The notes: generated by a model from the letters alone, not told the origin. A DNA stretch of 64,000 bases from Halobacteriovoraceae bacterium (GCA_020635115.1 JACKAK010000001.1:372001-436000), one strand, 5' to 3'; counted from the stretch's first letter, positions 39,451 to 48,228 are shown. Numbers and translations are program-made.

Positions 39451-39523
39451 ATGGTTGGTTAATCTGATCACACTTGCGAGGCAGTCCTCGACCATCCAAA
39501 ATAGTGTGATTGTTGGTTAATGT
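39451..39523 (-). promoter_or_regulatory. Structured 5' leader of rpsB, candidate S2 autoregulatory element
   Basis: In the mRNA sense an outer stem ATCACACT/AGTGTGAT (39503-39510 with 39467-39474) encloses an inner stem CGAGG/CCTCG (39486-39490 with 39477-39481), and the whole is flanked by a direct repeat ATTAACCAAC (39511-39520 and 39453-39462). The right copy of the repeat is directly before the AGGAG ribosome site. The arrangement fits a protein-binding leader; binding of S2 is inference. Confidence 0.5.
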
Positions 39524-39530
39524 AGCCGTT

Positions 39531-39559
39531 TTAATAACACAGTGAAACACCTTCGACAA
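39531..39559 (-). promoter_or_regulatory. Putative promoter of rpsB-tsf
   Basis: Minus-strand TTGTCG (39554-39559), 17-base spacer, TATTAA (39531-39536); each box matches the consensus at 4 of 6 bases. Transcription from it would begin just upstream of the structured leader. Confidence 0.4.
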
Positions 39560-39626
39560 GTCTCATCACCTTTATATTGAGATGAAATATTAAAAATGCG
39601 CCCGGTGTTAGCACGTAAAAAGAATT

Positions 39627-41366
39627 TTATTTAAACAAGGGGTGGTCATTATAACTTGTATTATGCGTATATAAAATAGGATCACAGCCTCGTACCATCA
39701 CAAAGGCCTCTCCAGTTCTAAAAGTTTGACCAATTCCACGGGAATCTGAATTGCTATTAAATTTTACGTCTTGATTTCCCTTAGTGACCTTGCAAGCTAT
39801 ATATTTGTAACCACAAGCAAGATATCCTTTCATTCCATCTACTCCATTTAGACCTTCACCTTGCTGTTGATAAATCATTTTAGGAATAAAACTTGAAAAA
39901 GAAGTACATCCTTCTTCTAAATCCGTTGGCCCATAGGCGCATGAAAGTTCTTGAGAAAAGTCTCCACGACTATTTTTGTTAATGTAAATAGTCATTTCTG
40001 TAGTTCCTTGTGATGTATTTACTCTCCAGCCCGCGCCATCAAAACCACCATTTGAACCTACACGAATAGTACCAAGTCTTCTTGACTTATTTATAGTTGG
40101 TGCATTCATCGGATGAGAAAAAGTCGTCGAAGGTGAATTTGTCCAAGGGTAGACCATCACATAGTCTTTAAAGCAAGACATAGGATCAGTTTTTAACAAA
40201 CTTATCATTTGGTTTGTCGTTCCACCAGTTCCAGTTGCAATAGTAGAACCACCTTGGTTTTGTTGATTGTCAGGAATTTCAACATTAGCATCGAAACTTT
40301 GAAGAACTCCAGGATTGGAACTATTGCATCGATTATAGGCAAAAGTCCCACTCCATCTCGAAGCCATGACACTATTTTCACACTTAAGCAGTTGCATTTC
40401 AGCGACACAATTTGGACCTGTTGGAGTAGACCAACCTAATCTCATTTTATCATCAGCAGAGGTACAGGAACCTATCCCACCTGTTACAGAAGCTCCAAAA
40501 GCAGAAGATTTTATTTGAGACAATCCATCGACATCATCATTCAAACCTATATCATCAGCAGTCACAGTTCCTGTCTGTACTGCCAGTCCGCCTGAAGTAT
40601 TAATATAGTTTGGATTCATAGTCACTTGAGTTTTCAATTCACATGTATTAGAGTTTGCATTGTATTCATATTCATCAACGCATTTAAATTCACATGATCG
40701 ATTTGAGTTATATTCCTTATATTGCCAAGACATATTAGGAGAACTAACATTTAAATTATCAGCAGCATATACAATATAATTTGCAGGAGGAAGACCTGAA
40801 CCTGAACAATAACCTGATACAACAATTTGATTGTCTTTTGTTTGAGAAGATGTAAGCCCTAATTGATCACTATTAAATTGATTAGATTTTCCTAAAGTTG
40901 TTAAACCTGCATAAGCTACAGTATTCTCAGAAAATCTTAAGTTCATCTCCGCTCTAAATTGTTCCTCTAAATATGTTTTTTGAGTGTATCCTTGTGCTAG
41001 AAGTTCAATATAAGTTTCTTTTTCACTCTGTACAAGGGGATATTCATCTACAACTCCCCTGAAATAATTTCTTAAATAAGAAGGTACTGATTGAGAGTCG
41101 TTTTTTCCATTTTGAGTAGGATCTGTTGCAAGTTGGTCTTCATTATTAAGATTTAAATCAAAATTTTGATTATCATCTTGATAACTATTTTCATTAAAAT
41201 CGAGGGCCCCAAAATCATCGGAAACACCATCATTTCGATTTGAATTACTATCAGCTACAGTTAAATTTGATTTTCGAACACTTTTACTACCTTTCCCAGA
41301 TGAGGGTATGCAAGAAGTTAAAGAAATAGACAAAACAAATGCAAAAATCTTTGCGTTTAGTTGCAT
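39627..41366 (-). CDS. Large lipoprotein of unknown function
   Basis: 579 residues from ATG 41366 (GGTGGG nine bases upstream; another ATG at 41372 is too close to it). The signal peptide ends in the lipobox SLTSC and is followed by PSSGKGSKSVRKS and a long Asn/Asp-rich linker. Cysteine pairs are spread through the mature part (for example CKFVDE-like CEFKCVDEYEY, CSYGPTDLEEGC-like AYGPTDLEEGCTSF, ACGYKYIACK as CGYKYIACK), suggesting disulphides. No catalytic motif is seen. The beginning after the acylated Cys is like that of the lipoprotein at 15865-16437. Probably surface-exposed. Confidence 0.75.
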   Translation of the reverse strand: MQLNAKIFAFVLSISLTSCIPSSGKGSKSVRKSNLTVADSNSNRNDGVSDDFGALDFNENSYQDDNQNFDLNLNNEDQLATDPTQNGKNDSQSVPSYLRNYFRGVVDEYPLVQSEKETYIELLAQGYTQKTYLEEQFRAEMNLRFSENTVAYAGLTTLGKSNQFNSDQLGLTSSQTKDNQIVVSGYCSGSGLPPANYIVYAADNLNVSSPNMSWQYKEYNSNRSCEFKCVDEYEYNANSNTCELKTQVTMNPNYINTSGGLAVQTGTVTADDIGLNDDVDGLSQIKSSAFGASVTGGIGSCTSADDKMRLGWSTPTGPNCVAEMQLLKCENSVMASRWSGTFAYNRCNSSNPGVLQSFDANVEIPDNQQNQGGSTIATGTGGTTNQMISLLKTDPMSCFKDYVMVYPWTNSPSTTFSHPMNAPTINKSRRLGTIRVGSNGGFDGAGWRVNTSQGTTEMTIYINKNSRGDFSQELSCAYGPTDLEEGCTSFSSFIPKMIYQQQGEGLNGVDGMKGYLACGYKYIACKVTKGNQDVKFNSNSDSRGIGQTFRTGEAFVMVRGCDPILYTHNTSYNDHPLFK

Positions 41367-41612
41367 ATTCATAATCCCACCAATTTTAAGAGATAGAGGT
41401 TTTTGGTGAGTAAACGTGAAGACTGAGCAGACGTGTAAAAAAACCTTATACTAATCTTTCTTTATTGATGTTAGTCTAAGACAAAAAAAAATAAAAAAAA
41501 GCTAAAAAAAATGTGCTCCAATAAATCTAAAGGTCTACAAAACTCGAACATCTTTTCAAATAGTTAGAATCGCCAATAATCCTTGCTATTCAATTTGAGC
41601 AGGAAAAAAATG

Positions 41613-41912
41613 CTAAGCTATGAGAGTGATATTTTCTGTAGACTTATAAATATCTCGAATAATTTTATTGGCCTTAAGTTCTATATCGATCAAAAGGGAT
41701 TCAATTGTTACTAATAAATCAAAACTTCTCATGTCAGTATTGATATTATAGATTCCTCCAATATTTGCCCATGCATGAAATCTTTCATCTTCCTTTTTAA
41801 TTCTAATTTCAATTTTTTCATCCATAAATTGTGAGCGAAGAGAATGAAAAATCGAATCGACCAAATCTCTATACTCTGATTTTAATTGAAAATTTTCATA
41901 TATTATTTTCAT
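41613..41912 (-). CDS. Small protein, possibly related to ribosome hibernation factor HPF/RaiA
   Basis: 99 residues, ATG with GAGG seven bases upstream. The order of segments, a strand with alternating charges (KIEIRIKKEDERFHAWANI), a Gly-Gly turn, a strand (YNINTDMRSFD) and a long helix with LLVTIESLLIDIELKANKI, resembles the second half of HPF/RaiA proteins, where a similar strand-GG-strand-helix run ends in a DLLIDKLERQ-like helix. The similarity is by eye and weak, so a ribosome-related role is only a suggestion. Stand-alone gene between a lipoprotein gene and ftsK. Confidence 0.55.
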   Translation of the reverse strand: MKIIYENFQLKSEYRDLVDSIFHSLRSQFMDEKIEIRIKKEDERFHAWANIGGIYNINTDMRSFDLLVTIESLLIDIELKANKIIRDIYKSTENITLIA

Positions 41913-42128
41913 AAAGACCTCTATTTAGAATTTGGGATTTGAAAAATAAATGTCAATACCTATTAAAAATTAATCCTATCGTTGTAATGAATTTTCTGAC
42001 ATAATCCATTTATATAAATGCATATAAACTTAAATTTTTGATTCTATTGTCACAGAAATTATAGATACAAGTTTACTTCCACTCACTTATTGAAAAAATT
42101 GCATCTCTCTATCTAAATATTTAAAAAT

Positions 42129-44453
42129 TTATTCCATAGGAGAGTGTAGAACATCTCTTGGTTTAGAGCCTTGGGCCGGTCCGACAACCCCTCTTTCCTC
42201 CATCAGTTCAATCAGATTTGCTGCCCTATTATAACCAACTTTTAATCTACGTTGTAGCATCGAAGCACTTGCTGAACGATGCTCGGTCACAATTTTCACA
42301 GCTTCAAAATATTTGTCATCATCCTCATTTTCATCATTTGTTGGTGTAATATGTGAACCGAAAGCATATGGGTCATTTTGTGTCTGCTCACCTTCATTTT
42401 CTAAAAAATCTAGAGCATTCTGGTTAAAAGTTGCAGTATTAACACAAATTTTATCCATAAGGGCCTCAATTTCATTTTCATCAACATAGCCAGAATGGAC
42501 TCTTAAGTTTTCAACCCCATGTTTGTAAATCATATCCCCTTTTCCAAGTAGTCTTTCAGCACCCATTGCATTAAGTATTGTTCTTGAATCTACAGAAGTT
42601 GTTACCCTAAAGGATACTCTCGTTGGAAAATTTGATTTTATTAGACCAGTGATTACATCTACTGATGGCCTTTGAGTTGCTAGAACAAGATGAATTCCTG
42701 CTGCTCTGGCCTTAGCAGCTAATCGGCATATATTATTTTCAATTTCTTTTCCTGCCTTAGTTAAAATGAGATCAGCAAATTCATCAACGATTATTACGAT
42801 GTAGGGAAGTTCATAACTTTCATCACTTTTTTCATCGTATAGGTGGTGAATACTTGATAATAATTCAGGTCCGGCCTGTTTTAATTTAGCATTAAAACCC
42901 TCAATATTTCTGACTCCAAATTCTTTGAGAATGCTATATCTTCTTTCCATCTCTTGAACTGCCCACATTAGAGAAAGAGAAGCATTCTTTGCATCTGTAA
43001 TGACTGGCATACATAGATGAGGAAGTTTTGAATACAAGGCGAGTTCTAGTTGTTTTGGATCGATTAATATTAACTTCATTTTTTCTGGTGATTTCTTTAC
43101 AAGTAAAGACACAAGCAGAGTGTTTACAAAAACTGACTTCCCTGCACCTGTCGCCCCCGCGACTAACATATGAGGCATACCTGCAAGATCAACTACAAAT
43201 GGGCTTCCAAATGCGTCCTTCCCCATGGCCACAGGTAATCTATAATTACTGTTAATAAATTCATTCGCTCTAAGGATCTCATCTAAATAGATAATTTCTC
43301 TTGGGTTTCTTGGTACTTCTATTCCTACAGTTTGCTTTCCTTTTAAGGGGTAGATCATTCGAATAGGAGCACCAAATAATGCAAGTGAAAGATCCTCTTG
43401 TAATGAAGTCACTTTAGTTATTTTAACACCTACTCCAAGATCTAATTCAAATGTATCAACAACTGGCCCTTTAAGTATGTTGATAATTCTTCCGTCTATT
43501 TTAAACTCTTCAAGTTTATTTTCAATTCTTTCAATTATCTCTCCGAAATATTCATTCGAAGGTCGAGAACGTTTTTTCTGACTATGATCACTCGAGATAC
43601 ATTCTACAAGTTCATTAAAATTTAAATGCATTTGTTCTGGCGCTATATCTGTTTTTAAAAAATTTCGATCCATTCTGGTTGGTGAAATAATTTTTTCTTC
43701 CAAAATATCTTCTTTGACATTAATATCGTCTACTTCAGAAATATTTTCTTCATTCTGATCTCTTTCTTCGAGTGTATCTTCAAAGTTATCTTCATCAAAA
43801 TTTTGAATTTGTTCCTTTGTATTCCTTTTTTTAAATAACCATTTCTCCTTGAATATTGCAAAAGCGTTTTGTGTTTTTTCTTTTGTCTTAAAAAAACTTG
43901 ATTGAAATCTGTTGCTACTTAGAACAACTTTTGAAGTAGAATTAGTAATCTCTCTTTTTTTTCCTAAGGCAAGCAACTTATTATAAATGTATGTTATGTT
44001 ATTAAAAAACTTTTGTCTAAAAGTTAAGACTATATATCCTATAGTTGATATTCCAAAAATTAACCACATTAATGGATTTGAAAAATAAATTGATATGAGC
44101 TGAAGAATTCCGGGCCCTAAAAATTCAGGTGCCATCAAATAGAAACTTGATAGAAATGAACACAACAAAATTATAATTCCAAAAACATCTAAGAATATAT
44201 CTCTACGTGAAAAAATAAATGTATAGCTTAGTGAAAAAATAATAAAAGGAAAAAATATCCAAGGACCAGTATAATAACCTAGGATTGAAATAAGAGAAGA
44301 CCCATAATAGCTAAGATAACTCAATGAATGACTTCGATAAGATATCGTTAAAAGATGATCTGGTAAAATCTCTCTATAGTAATACGCAAAAAAGCTAATT
44401 ATGGTAACTACAAATAAGGCAAAAAGTTCTGTTTTTAGTATTTTATTCATCAT
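42129..44453 (-). CDS. ftsK: DNA translocase FtsK/SpoIIIE
   Basis: 774 residues. Four hydrophobic segments in the first about 150 residues anchor it at the division septum; a charged linker follows (about 170-290, Glu/Asp/Asn-rich), then the motor with Walker A VAGATGAGKS (about 430), Walker B YIVIIVDEFADLI (about 555) and LVLATQRPSVDVITG, and the C-terminal gamma winged-helix domain (ASMLQRRLKVGYNRAANLI) that reads KOPS-type sequences. Pumps chromosome ends through the closing septum and aids dimer resolution. The linker is short compared with E. coli FtsK. Two adjacent ATG codons; no clear ribosome site. Confidence 0.96.
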   Translation of the reverse strand: MMNKILKTELFALFVVTIISFFAYYYREILPDHLLTISYRSHSLSYLSYYGSSLISILGYYTGPWIFFPFIIFSLSYTFIFSRRDIFLDVFGIIILLCSFLSSFYLMAPEFLGPGILQLISIYFSNPLMWLIFGISTIGYIVLTFRQKFFNNITYIYNKLLALGKKREITNSTSKVVLSSNRFQSSFFKTKEKTQNAFAIFKEKWLFKKRNTKEQIQNFDEDNFEDTLEERDQNEENISEVDDINVKEDILEEKIISPTRMDRNFLKTDIAPEQMHLNFNELVECISSDHSQKKRSRPSNEYFGEIIERIENKLEEFKIDGRIINILKGPVVDTFELDLGVGVKITKVTSLQEDLSLALFGAPIRMIYPLKGKQTVGIEVPRNPREIIYLDEILRANEFINSNYRLPVAMGKDAFGSPFVVDLAGMPHMLVAGATGAGKSVFVNTLLVSLLVKKSPEKMKLILIDPKQLELALYSKLPHLCMPVITDAKNASLSLMWAVQEMERRYSILKEFGVRNIEGFNAKLKQAGPELLSSIHHLYDEKSDESYELPYIVIIVDEFADLILTKAGKEIENNICRLAAKARAAGIHLVLATQRPSVDVITGLIKSNFPTRVSFRVTTSVDSRTILNAMGAERLLGKGDMIYKHGVENLRVHSGYVDENEIEALMDKICVNTATFNQNALDFLENEGEQTQNDPYAFGSHITPTNDENEDDDKYFEAVKIVTEHRSASASMLQRRLKVGYNRAANLIELMEERGVVGPAQGSKPRDVLHSPME

Positions 44454-44599
44454 ACCACTATCTTAAATGCTTATCTTTATTGACACCAGACACCATTTTA
44501 AAAAGATATTCTTTGGAACCTTATGGCTCAAGTATTATTTACTAAAATTAAGATTTTTGTGAACCGATGCGTGTTAAAAGGCGATATTAAGGAGGAATT

Positions 44600-45244
44600 G
44601 TGCAATCAGAAATTTTAAAAGCTCAAAAACGCGATCATAAAAGTAAAGCTCCATTGAGTGAGATGAGAAAAAGTGGTTGGATACCAGGAACTGTTTATGG
44701 AAAAGATTTTAGTCCGGTTAATTTTAAAGTAAATTCGCAGAAACTTAGTAAATTTCTTGCTCATTCAGGTAAAGTATTTGAAATTGAGATTGAAGGGATT
44801 GGAAAGCATCTAGTTTCTTTGGAAGAAGTTCAAAAAAATCATTTACGTGATAAAATTATGCATATTTCTTTTCATAAAATTGAGGCCAAGCAAAAACTGG
44901 TGATTAAATTACCTGTCCAGCTTTCAGGCATCGCAAAGGGTACAAAAGAAGGTGGAATTGTTCATCAGGTTCTAAAAGAAGTCGAAGTAAAAGGGTTTCC
45001 AAAAGATTTTCCTGAATTTATTGATGTTGATGTAACAGAGCTTAGCTTGGATAATCATTTTAATTTAGCAGATATAAAACTTCCAAATAATCTTGAATGG
45101 GCACAAGATGAAAATGTAAACTTAGTATCGTGTCATAGACCTAAAGTCAAAGAAGAAGCTACAACTGAATCAGTAGCTGTTACTGCTCCAGTTGAAGAAA
45201 TTGCAGCTTCTGAGTCATCTTCAGATGATAATCAGGCCGCATAG
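44600..45244 (+). CDS. rplY: 50S ribosomal protein L25/general stress protein Ctc
   Basis: 214 residues: an N-terminal L25 5S-rRNA-binding domain (KAPLSEMRKSGWIPGTVYGK, about 16-35) and the C-terminal TL5/CTC domain, ending in an Ala/Glu/Ser-rich tail. The GTG start at 44600 is preceded by the strong ribosome site AAGGAGG. In many genomes rplY is followed by pth; here it is followed by a hairpin and a possible small RNA, so pth must be elsewhere. Confidence 0.95.
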   Translation: MQSEILKAQKRDHKSKAPLSEMRKSGWIPGTVYGKDFSPVNFKVNSQKLSKFLAHSGKVFEIEIEGIGKHLVSLEEVQKNHLRDKIMHISFHKIEAKQKLVIKLPVQLSGIAKGTKEGGIVHQVLKEVEVKGFPKDFPEFIDVDVTELSLDNHFNLADIKLPNNLEWAQDENVNLVSCHRPKVKEEATTESVAVTAPVEEIAASESSSDDNQAA

Positions 45245-45252
45245 GTTTTACT

Positions 45253-45286
45253 ATAGTTAGAGGGACTTCAGCGTCCTTCTAACTAT
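45253..45286 (+). terminator. Long hairpin after rplY, likely terminator
   Basis: Arms 45253-45266 and 45273-45286 form a 14-base-pair stem with one G-U pair and a six-base loop, eight bases past the rplY stop. The T run comes only about twenty bases later, so it is not a textbook rho-independent terminator but could end or stabilise the rplY transcript. Confidence 0.5.
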
Positions 45287-45346
45287 TCAATATTATATCA
45301 TCGATTTTTTTTGATTCTTCTATCTATTTTCAATATCTTACTTTTC

Positions 45347-45592
45347 TTGCCAATAAAGTAAGACACAAACACTCCTCTATCATCTGTTTAGCAAAATTCT
45401 AAGTCTATGAAATAAGGCCAAAAATAAAAAAGGGAAAAAAAAGCTAAATGCATTTTAGGAAGTGGATTAAAATCAGTTTATCAGATCAGGTTGCACTCCT
45501 AGTCTGGTTATGACCCATGTAAAAGCGAGAGCTTTTATCCACCCCTCAAAATCGCCGACCAGTTAGAGAAATCTACTGGTCGGCCTTTTTTA
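45347..45592 (+). ncRNA. Candidate small RNA between rplY and the nitroreductase gene
   Basis: The 345-base gap after rplY holds a possible promoter (TTGATT 45311-45316, 17-base spacer, TATCTT 45334-45339) and three stacked hairpins: 45482-45490 with 45498-45506 (one mismatch, one G-U), a seven-base-pair stem closed by the tetraloop GAGA (45520-45537), and a ten-base-pair G+C-rich stem followed by seven T (45554-45592). Both neighbouring genes are already accounted for, and the terminator points along the plus strand. The 5' end is a guess. A 21-codon frame (45448-45513, starting MHFRKWIKI) also lies inside, so a small peptide gene is the alternative. I see no match to 6S, tmRNA, SRP RNA or RNase P. 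Confidence 0.5.
45554..45592 (+). terminator. Strong rho-independent terminator
   Basis: GCCGACCAGT (45554-45563) pairs perfectly with ACTGGTCGGC (45575-45584) and is followed by a run of seven T on the plus strand. On the minus strand there is no T tract, so it is directed at a plus-strand transcript ending here. It touches the 3' end of the convergent nitroreductase gene. Confidence 0.85.
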
Positions 45593-46696
45593 TTTTAGAA
45601 TATCTTTATGGGATTTTCGACAAATTGGTCTCATCGGTTTTGATTTTGGATAACCGATACGAAAAGACCATTGCAGTACTTGATTTTTTGGAATATCAGC
45701 ATATTTGATAAATGAATTGATAACCTCTTTACTTTTTTTTATATTTTCTGCAGTCATTTCTTTTGGTGGAAAACGCTCAAGAGCAGATTTGGCGATGAGA
45801 GAAGCTGATGAAAGTGGCTGTGCGACCATCCCAATTTTTGTAAGTTCTAACCACATTCTATAACATTCTTTACCTGTTTGAATTTTTCCATAAATAGTTG
45901 GATCTTCATTTGTATAGAGCAGTATTGCTCCAGAATTCTTAATTATGTTTATCGTTCTTAGTTTAAACATAATATTCATACCTAATTTGTAAAAAAAAGA
46001 AAATATAATAGGATATTTCTTAAAAAATCTAAAACTAACTTTTTCTATAGGACTCATTCCCATAGAAACTGCGTCCATTCCATCATAATAACTTTCTGAT
46101 TTAGATAAGCGCATCCATTTGAAAAGATCCATATAAACTTCAGGTGTCTGCCAAATATATTCTTCTGACTTTGCGATTAATTTGGAAAATTTAAAATCTG
46201 CTGGTATTATATGAAATCTTTCAAATTTCAAATTACCTCTATTAAAAATCTGTAAAAAATCTTTTTGATCAAGTTTTTTTTTGTAAACCCTTCGATCAGT
46301 TGTTCTAGATTGAATTTCTTGTAACAGTTCGATCGGAGTACGATCAGCTTTATAGAAAAAAAACTCTGCCCATAATTTATCAATATTGGGATTATTTAAA
46401 CAATATTTCAGTTCAAAAGATATATTGAAATGAGAAGTGACAATATTTACAGTTTCTATAATACACCCTAATGAAATGAGTGAACCAGCTTGATCTTTGT
46501 TCAGTGTATGTTTAGATATTTTTGGATTATGATACACAAGCAAAGATTCACCTCTCCATTTATAGCTAAAAGGTTGACAATTATCACCAGTAGGTACACG
46601 GCATAAAGCTTTAATAATTTCATTTTTTACAGTTTGAGAAACAATTTTGTTTCTAACTAATTGAATATTGCCATCAATTTTTTCTTTTTCAAGCAT
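45590..46696 (-). CDS. Nitroreductase-family (FMN) protein
   Basis: 368 residues. The N-terminal segment IIKALCRVPTGDNCQPFSYK (about 26-45) and AGSLISLGCIIETVNIVTSHF (about 70-90, read in two parts) are typical of the larger, two-domain nitroreductase-fold proteins (Acg/MoeY-like), which bind FMN. The C-terminal MWLELTKIGMVAQPLSS (about 270-286) matches the second half of the fold, where the helix and the loop over the flavin lie. The substrate cannot be told. It is divergent from an HTH regulator gene with 115 bases between them, holding an inverted repeat. Confidence 0.75.
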   Translation of the reverse strand: MLEKEKIDGNIQLVRNKIVSQTVKNEIIKALCRVPTGDNCQPFSYKWRGESLLVYHNPKISKHTLNKDQAGSLISLGCIIETVNIVTSHFNISFELKYCLNNPNIDKLWAEFFFYKADRTPIELLQEIQSRTTDRRVYKKKLDQKDFLQIFNRGNLKFERFHIIPADFKFSKLIAKSEEYIWQTPEVYMDLFKWMRLSKSESYYDGMDAVSMGMSPIEKVSFRFFKKYPIIFSFFYKLGMNIMFKLRTINIIKNSGAILLYTNEDPTIYGKIQTGKECYRMWLELTKIGMVAQPLSSASLIAKSALERFPPKEMTAENIKKSKEVINSFIKYADIPKNQVLQWSFRIGYPKSKPMRPICRKSHKDILK

Positions 46697-46756
46697 AGTC
46701 GCTCCTTTTCTCTCTTGTCTGTATGTAGAGTAAATTTTGAAGCCTATATGACAAAA

Positions 46757-46794
46757 GTTTCTATTTTTTATAAAATAGATTCAAAACTAGAAAC
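46757..46794. promoter_or_regulatory. Nested inverted repeats in a divergent promoter region, possible operator
   Basis: GTTTCTA (46757-46763) and TAGAAAC (46788-46794) are perfect complements, and TCTATTTT (46760-46767) and AAAATAGA (46772-46779) form a second, inner pair. They lie 18 bases before the regulator's ATG and about 60 bases before the nitroreductase gene. An operator for the adjacent HTH protein is the natural guess but is not shown by sequence alone. Confidence 0.45.
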
Positions 46795-46811
46795 AAAAGG
46801 AATTTTTAGAA

Positions 46812-47816
46812 ATGGAATTTAATAAGGACACTTATTTGGAAACTTTTGACTACCACATTTTAACTAGAAAAGTAATAAAAGCTCTTAGGAGTAAAATGTC
46901 ACAAAAAGAAATTAACTTGTTAATGGGGCATAGTTTTAATCAAGTTGCAAAATGGGAGACTGGTGTAACTCATATAAAATGGGAAAATTTCACAGATATG
47001 TGTGTAGTTTTAGACATACCTATTATTGAGATATTTAAAAAATTTTTCAATTCATATAATAATTCCTTAGATTTAAAAAACTTCTATCATTCATTGAACA
47101 TACAAAATAATTTACAAGGTTCAAGTGATAGCAGAACTAGAAAAATAATACATAAAATATTAAAAACACAAACTTCAGTTGATCTGGCCGATATTTTCTA
47201 TCTTATCGACACACGGCCTTCAATGCTCATTGGATTTTTATCAAATTTTGTAGATTGTTCTCAAATAGATATCCTACAAGAAAAATACTTAACTTTTGTT
47301 CAAAGTTTGGATTTGATTGATACAAATCCATTAGTGATTTATATAAATGCAGCACTACAACTTGATCCATATCAAAGTCTGAAAGAACACGACGATGACT
47401 TACTTGCTCATTATGCATCATGTAGTATAAAAGAGGTGAAAAAGACATTAAATCAAATGTATAAATTAGATCTCATTTATTATAAGAATAAAAAATTTTA
47501 TCCATGTTTATTTGATTTTAGTTTTCCTTTTCTTAGAGACCAGAGGCTTAGAAACTTTGCTAAATATACAATGCAACTTACAGCTGACAAATTTCCAACA
47601 GAGCATGAAAGCGTAGATTGGTCTAGTGCTGTAAATTATACTTTATCTTCAACTAGAGTATGCGCTATGTCCGTTGGGGCCTCTGAGGAAATTGGTAGAC
47701 TAATTTCACAATTACATGATCAAATTAGAAAAGTAATTGAGAATGATAAAGGTAAAAAAGAAAATGTTCAAGTAGTGTTAACTCAACTTTATCCAGTAAA
47801 CATTTACAAAAAATGA
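46812..47816 (+). CDS. HTH regulator with TIGR02147-like C-terminal domain
   Basis: 334 residues. The N terminus holds an XRE-type helix-turn-helix (KMSQKEINLLMGHSFNQVAK, then WETGVTHIKWENFTDM, about 29-64). The C-terminal half has the run expected for TIGR02147/DUF4423-type proteins: a winged segment with KEVKKTLNQMYKLDLIYYK (about 212-230), later SSTRVCAMSVGASEEIGRL and a last strand QVVLTQLYPVN. That family is known mostly from Bdellovibrio and Fibrobacter, where it is thought to regulate transcription. It probably controls the divergent nitroreductase gene or itself. AAGGAAT precedes the start. Confidence 0.7.
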   Translation: MEFNKDTYLETFDYHILTRKVIKALRSKMSQKEINLLMGHSFNQVAKWETGVTHIKWENFTDMCVVLDIPIIEIFKKFFNSYNNSLDLKNFYHSLNIQNNLQGSSDSRTRKIIHKILKTQTSVDLADIFYLIDTRPSMLIGFLSNFVDCSQIDILQEKYLTFVQSLDLIDTNPLVIYINAALQLDPYQSLKEHDDDLLAHYASCSIKEVKKTLNQMYKLDLIYYKNKKFYPCLFDFSFPFLRDQRLRNFAKYTMQLTADKFPTEHESVDWSSAVNYTLSSTRVCAMSVGASEEIGRLISQLHDQIRKVIENDKGKKENVQVVLTQLYPVNIYKK

Positions 47817-47844
47817 GAATTATTATCGCATGAATACACATATG

Positions 47845-48228
47845 TTATTTTGCATTTAAGAAGAAAATAACGTTGCGATTTATTTTCATTTGAGGATTTG
47901 ATTTTACATATTGAGAAATTAGGAAAAATGCAAATACGAGAGCACTTAGAGAGGTAATGACATTTTTCAAGATTTTAGATTTTTCTAAGACACTTACTTT
48001 CAGTCGAAATATTGAAATAAGCTCAGAAAAGTAGACAAGCACGTAAATGGTGTATAAACAGGTTAAGACAATAGATAAATAAAAATAGCTTGTGTTCATT
48101 TCTATTTTATACAAAAAAAAGATGACTCCTATTAAAATTGAGTAAATCAAAGAAATTGCAATAGAAAAATCTAATATTCTATTTACTCTTACTTTTAATA
48201 ATTTTAAGAGCTCTTCTATATTGCTCAT
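47845..48228 (-). CDS. Hypothetical membrane protein
   Basis: 127 residues with three predicted membrane segments (FSIAISLIYSILIGVIFFLY, YFYLSIVLTCLYTIYVLVYF and ITSLSALVFAFFLISQYV, at about 21-40, 47-67 and 90-108). An N-terminal charged helix (EELLKLLKVRVNRILD) precedes them. No family recognised. It lies between the convergent regulator gene and the rRNA operon terminator, about 85 bases from the latter. Confidence 0.6.
   Translation of the reverse strand: MSNIEELLKLLKVRVNRILDFSIAISLIYSILIGVIFFLYKIEMNTSYFYLSIVLTCLYTIYVLVYFSELISIFRLKVSVLEKSKILKNVITSLSALVFAFFLISQYVKSNPQMKINRNVIFFLNAK

Noticed and set aside
41450..41520. Poly-A tracts as a terminator or repeat array
   Set aside because: Simple A runs without a G+C-rich stem; ordinary AT-rich intergenic DNA.
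45448..45513. 21-codon frame as the product of the transcript between rplY and the nitroreductase gene
   Set aside because: The possible ribosome site is too far upstream and the frame runs through a conserved-looking hairpin; kept only as an alternative to a small RNA.
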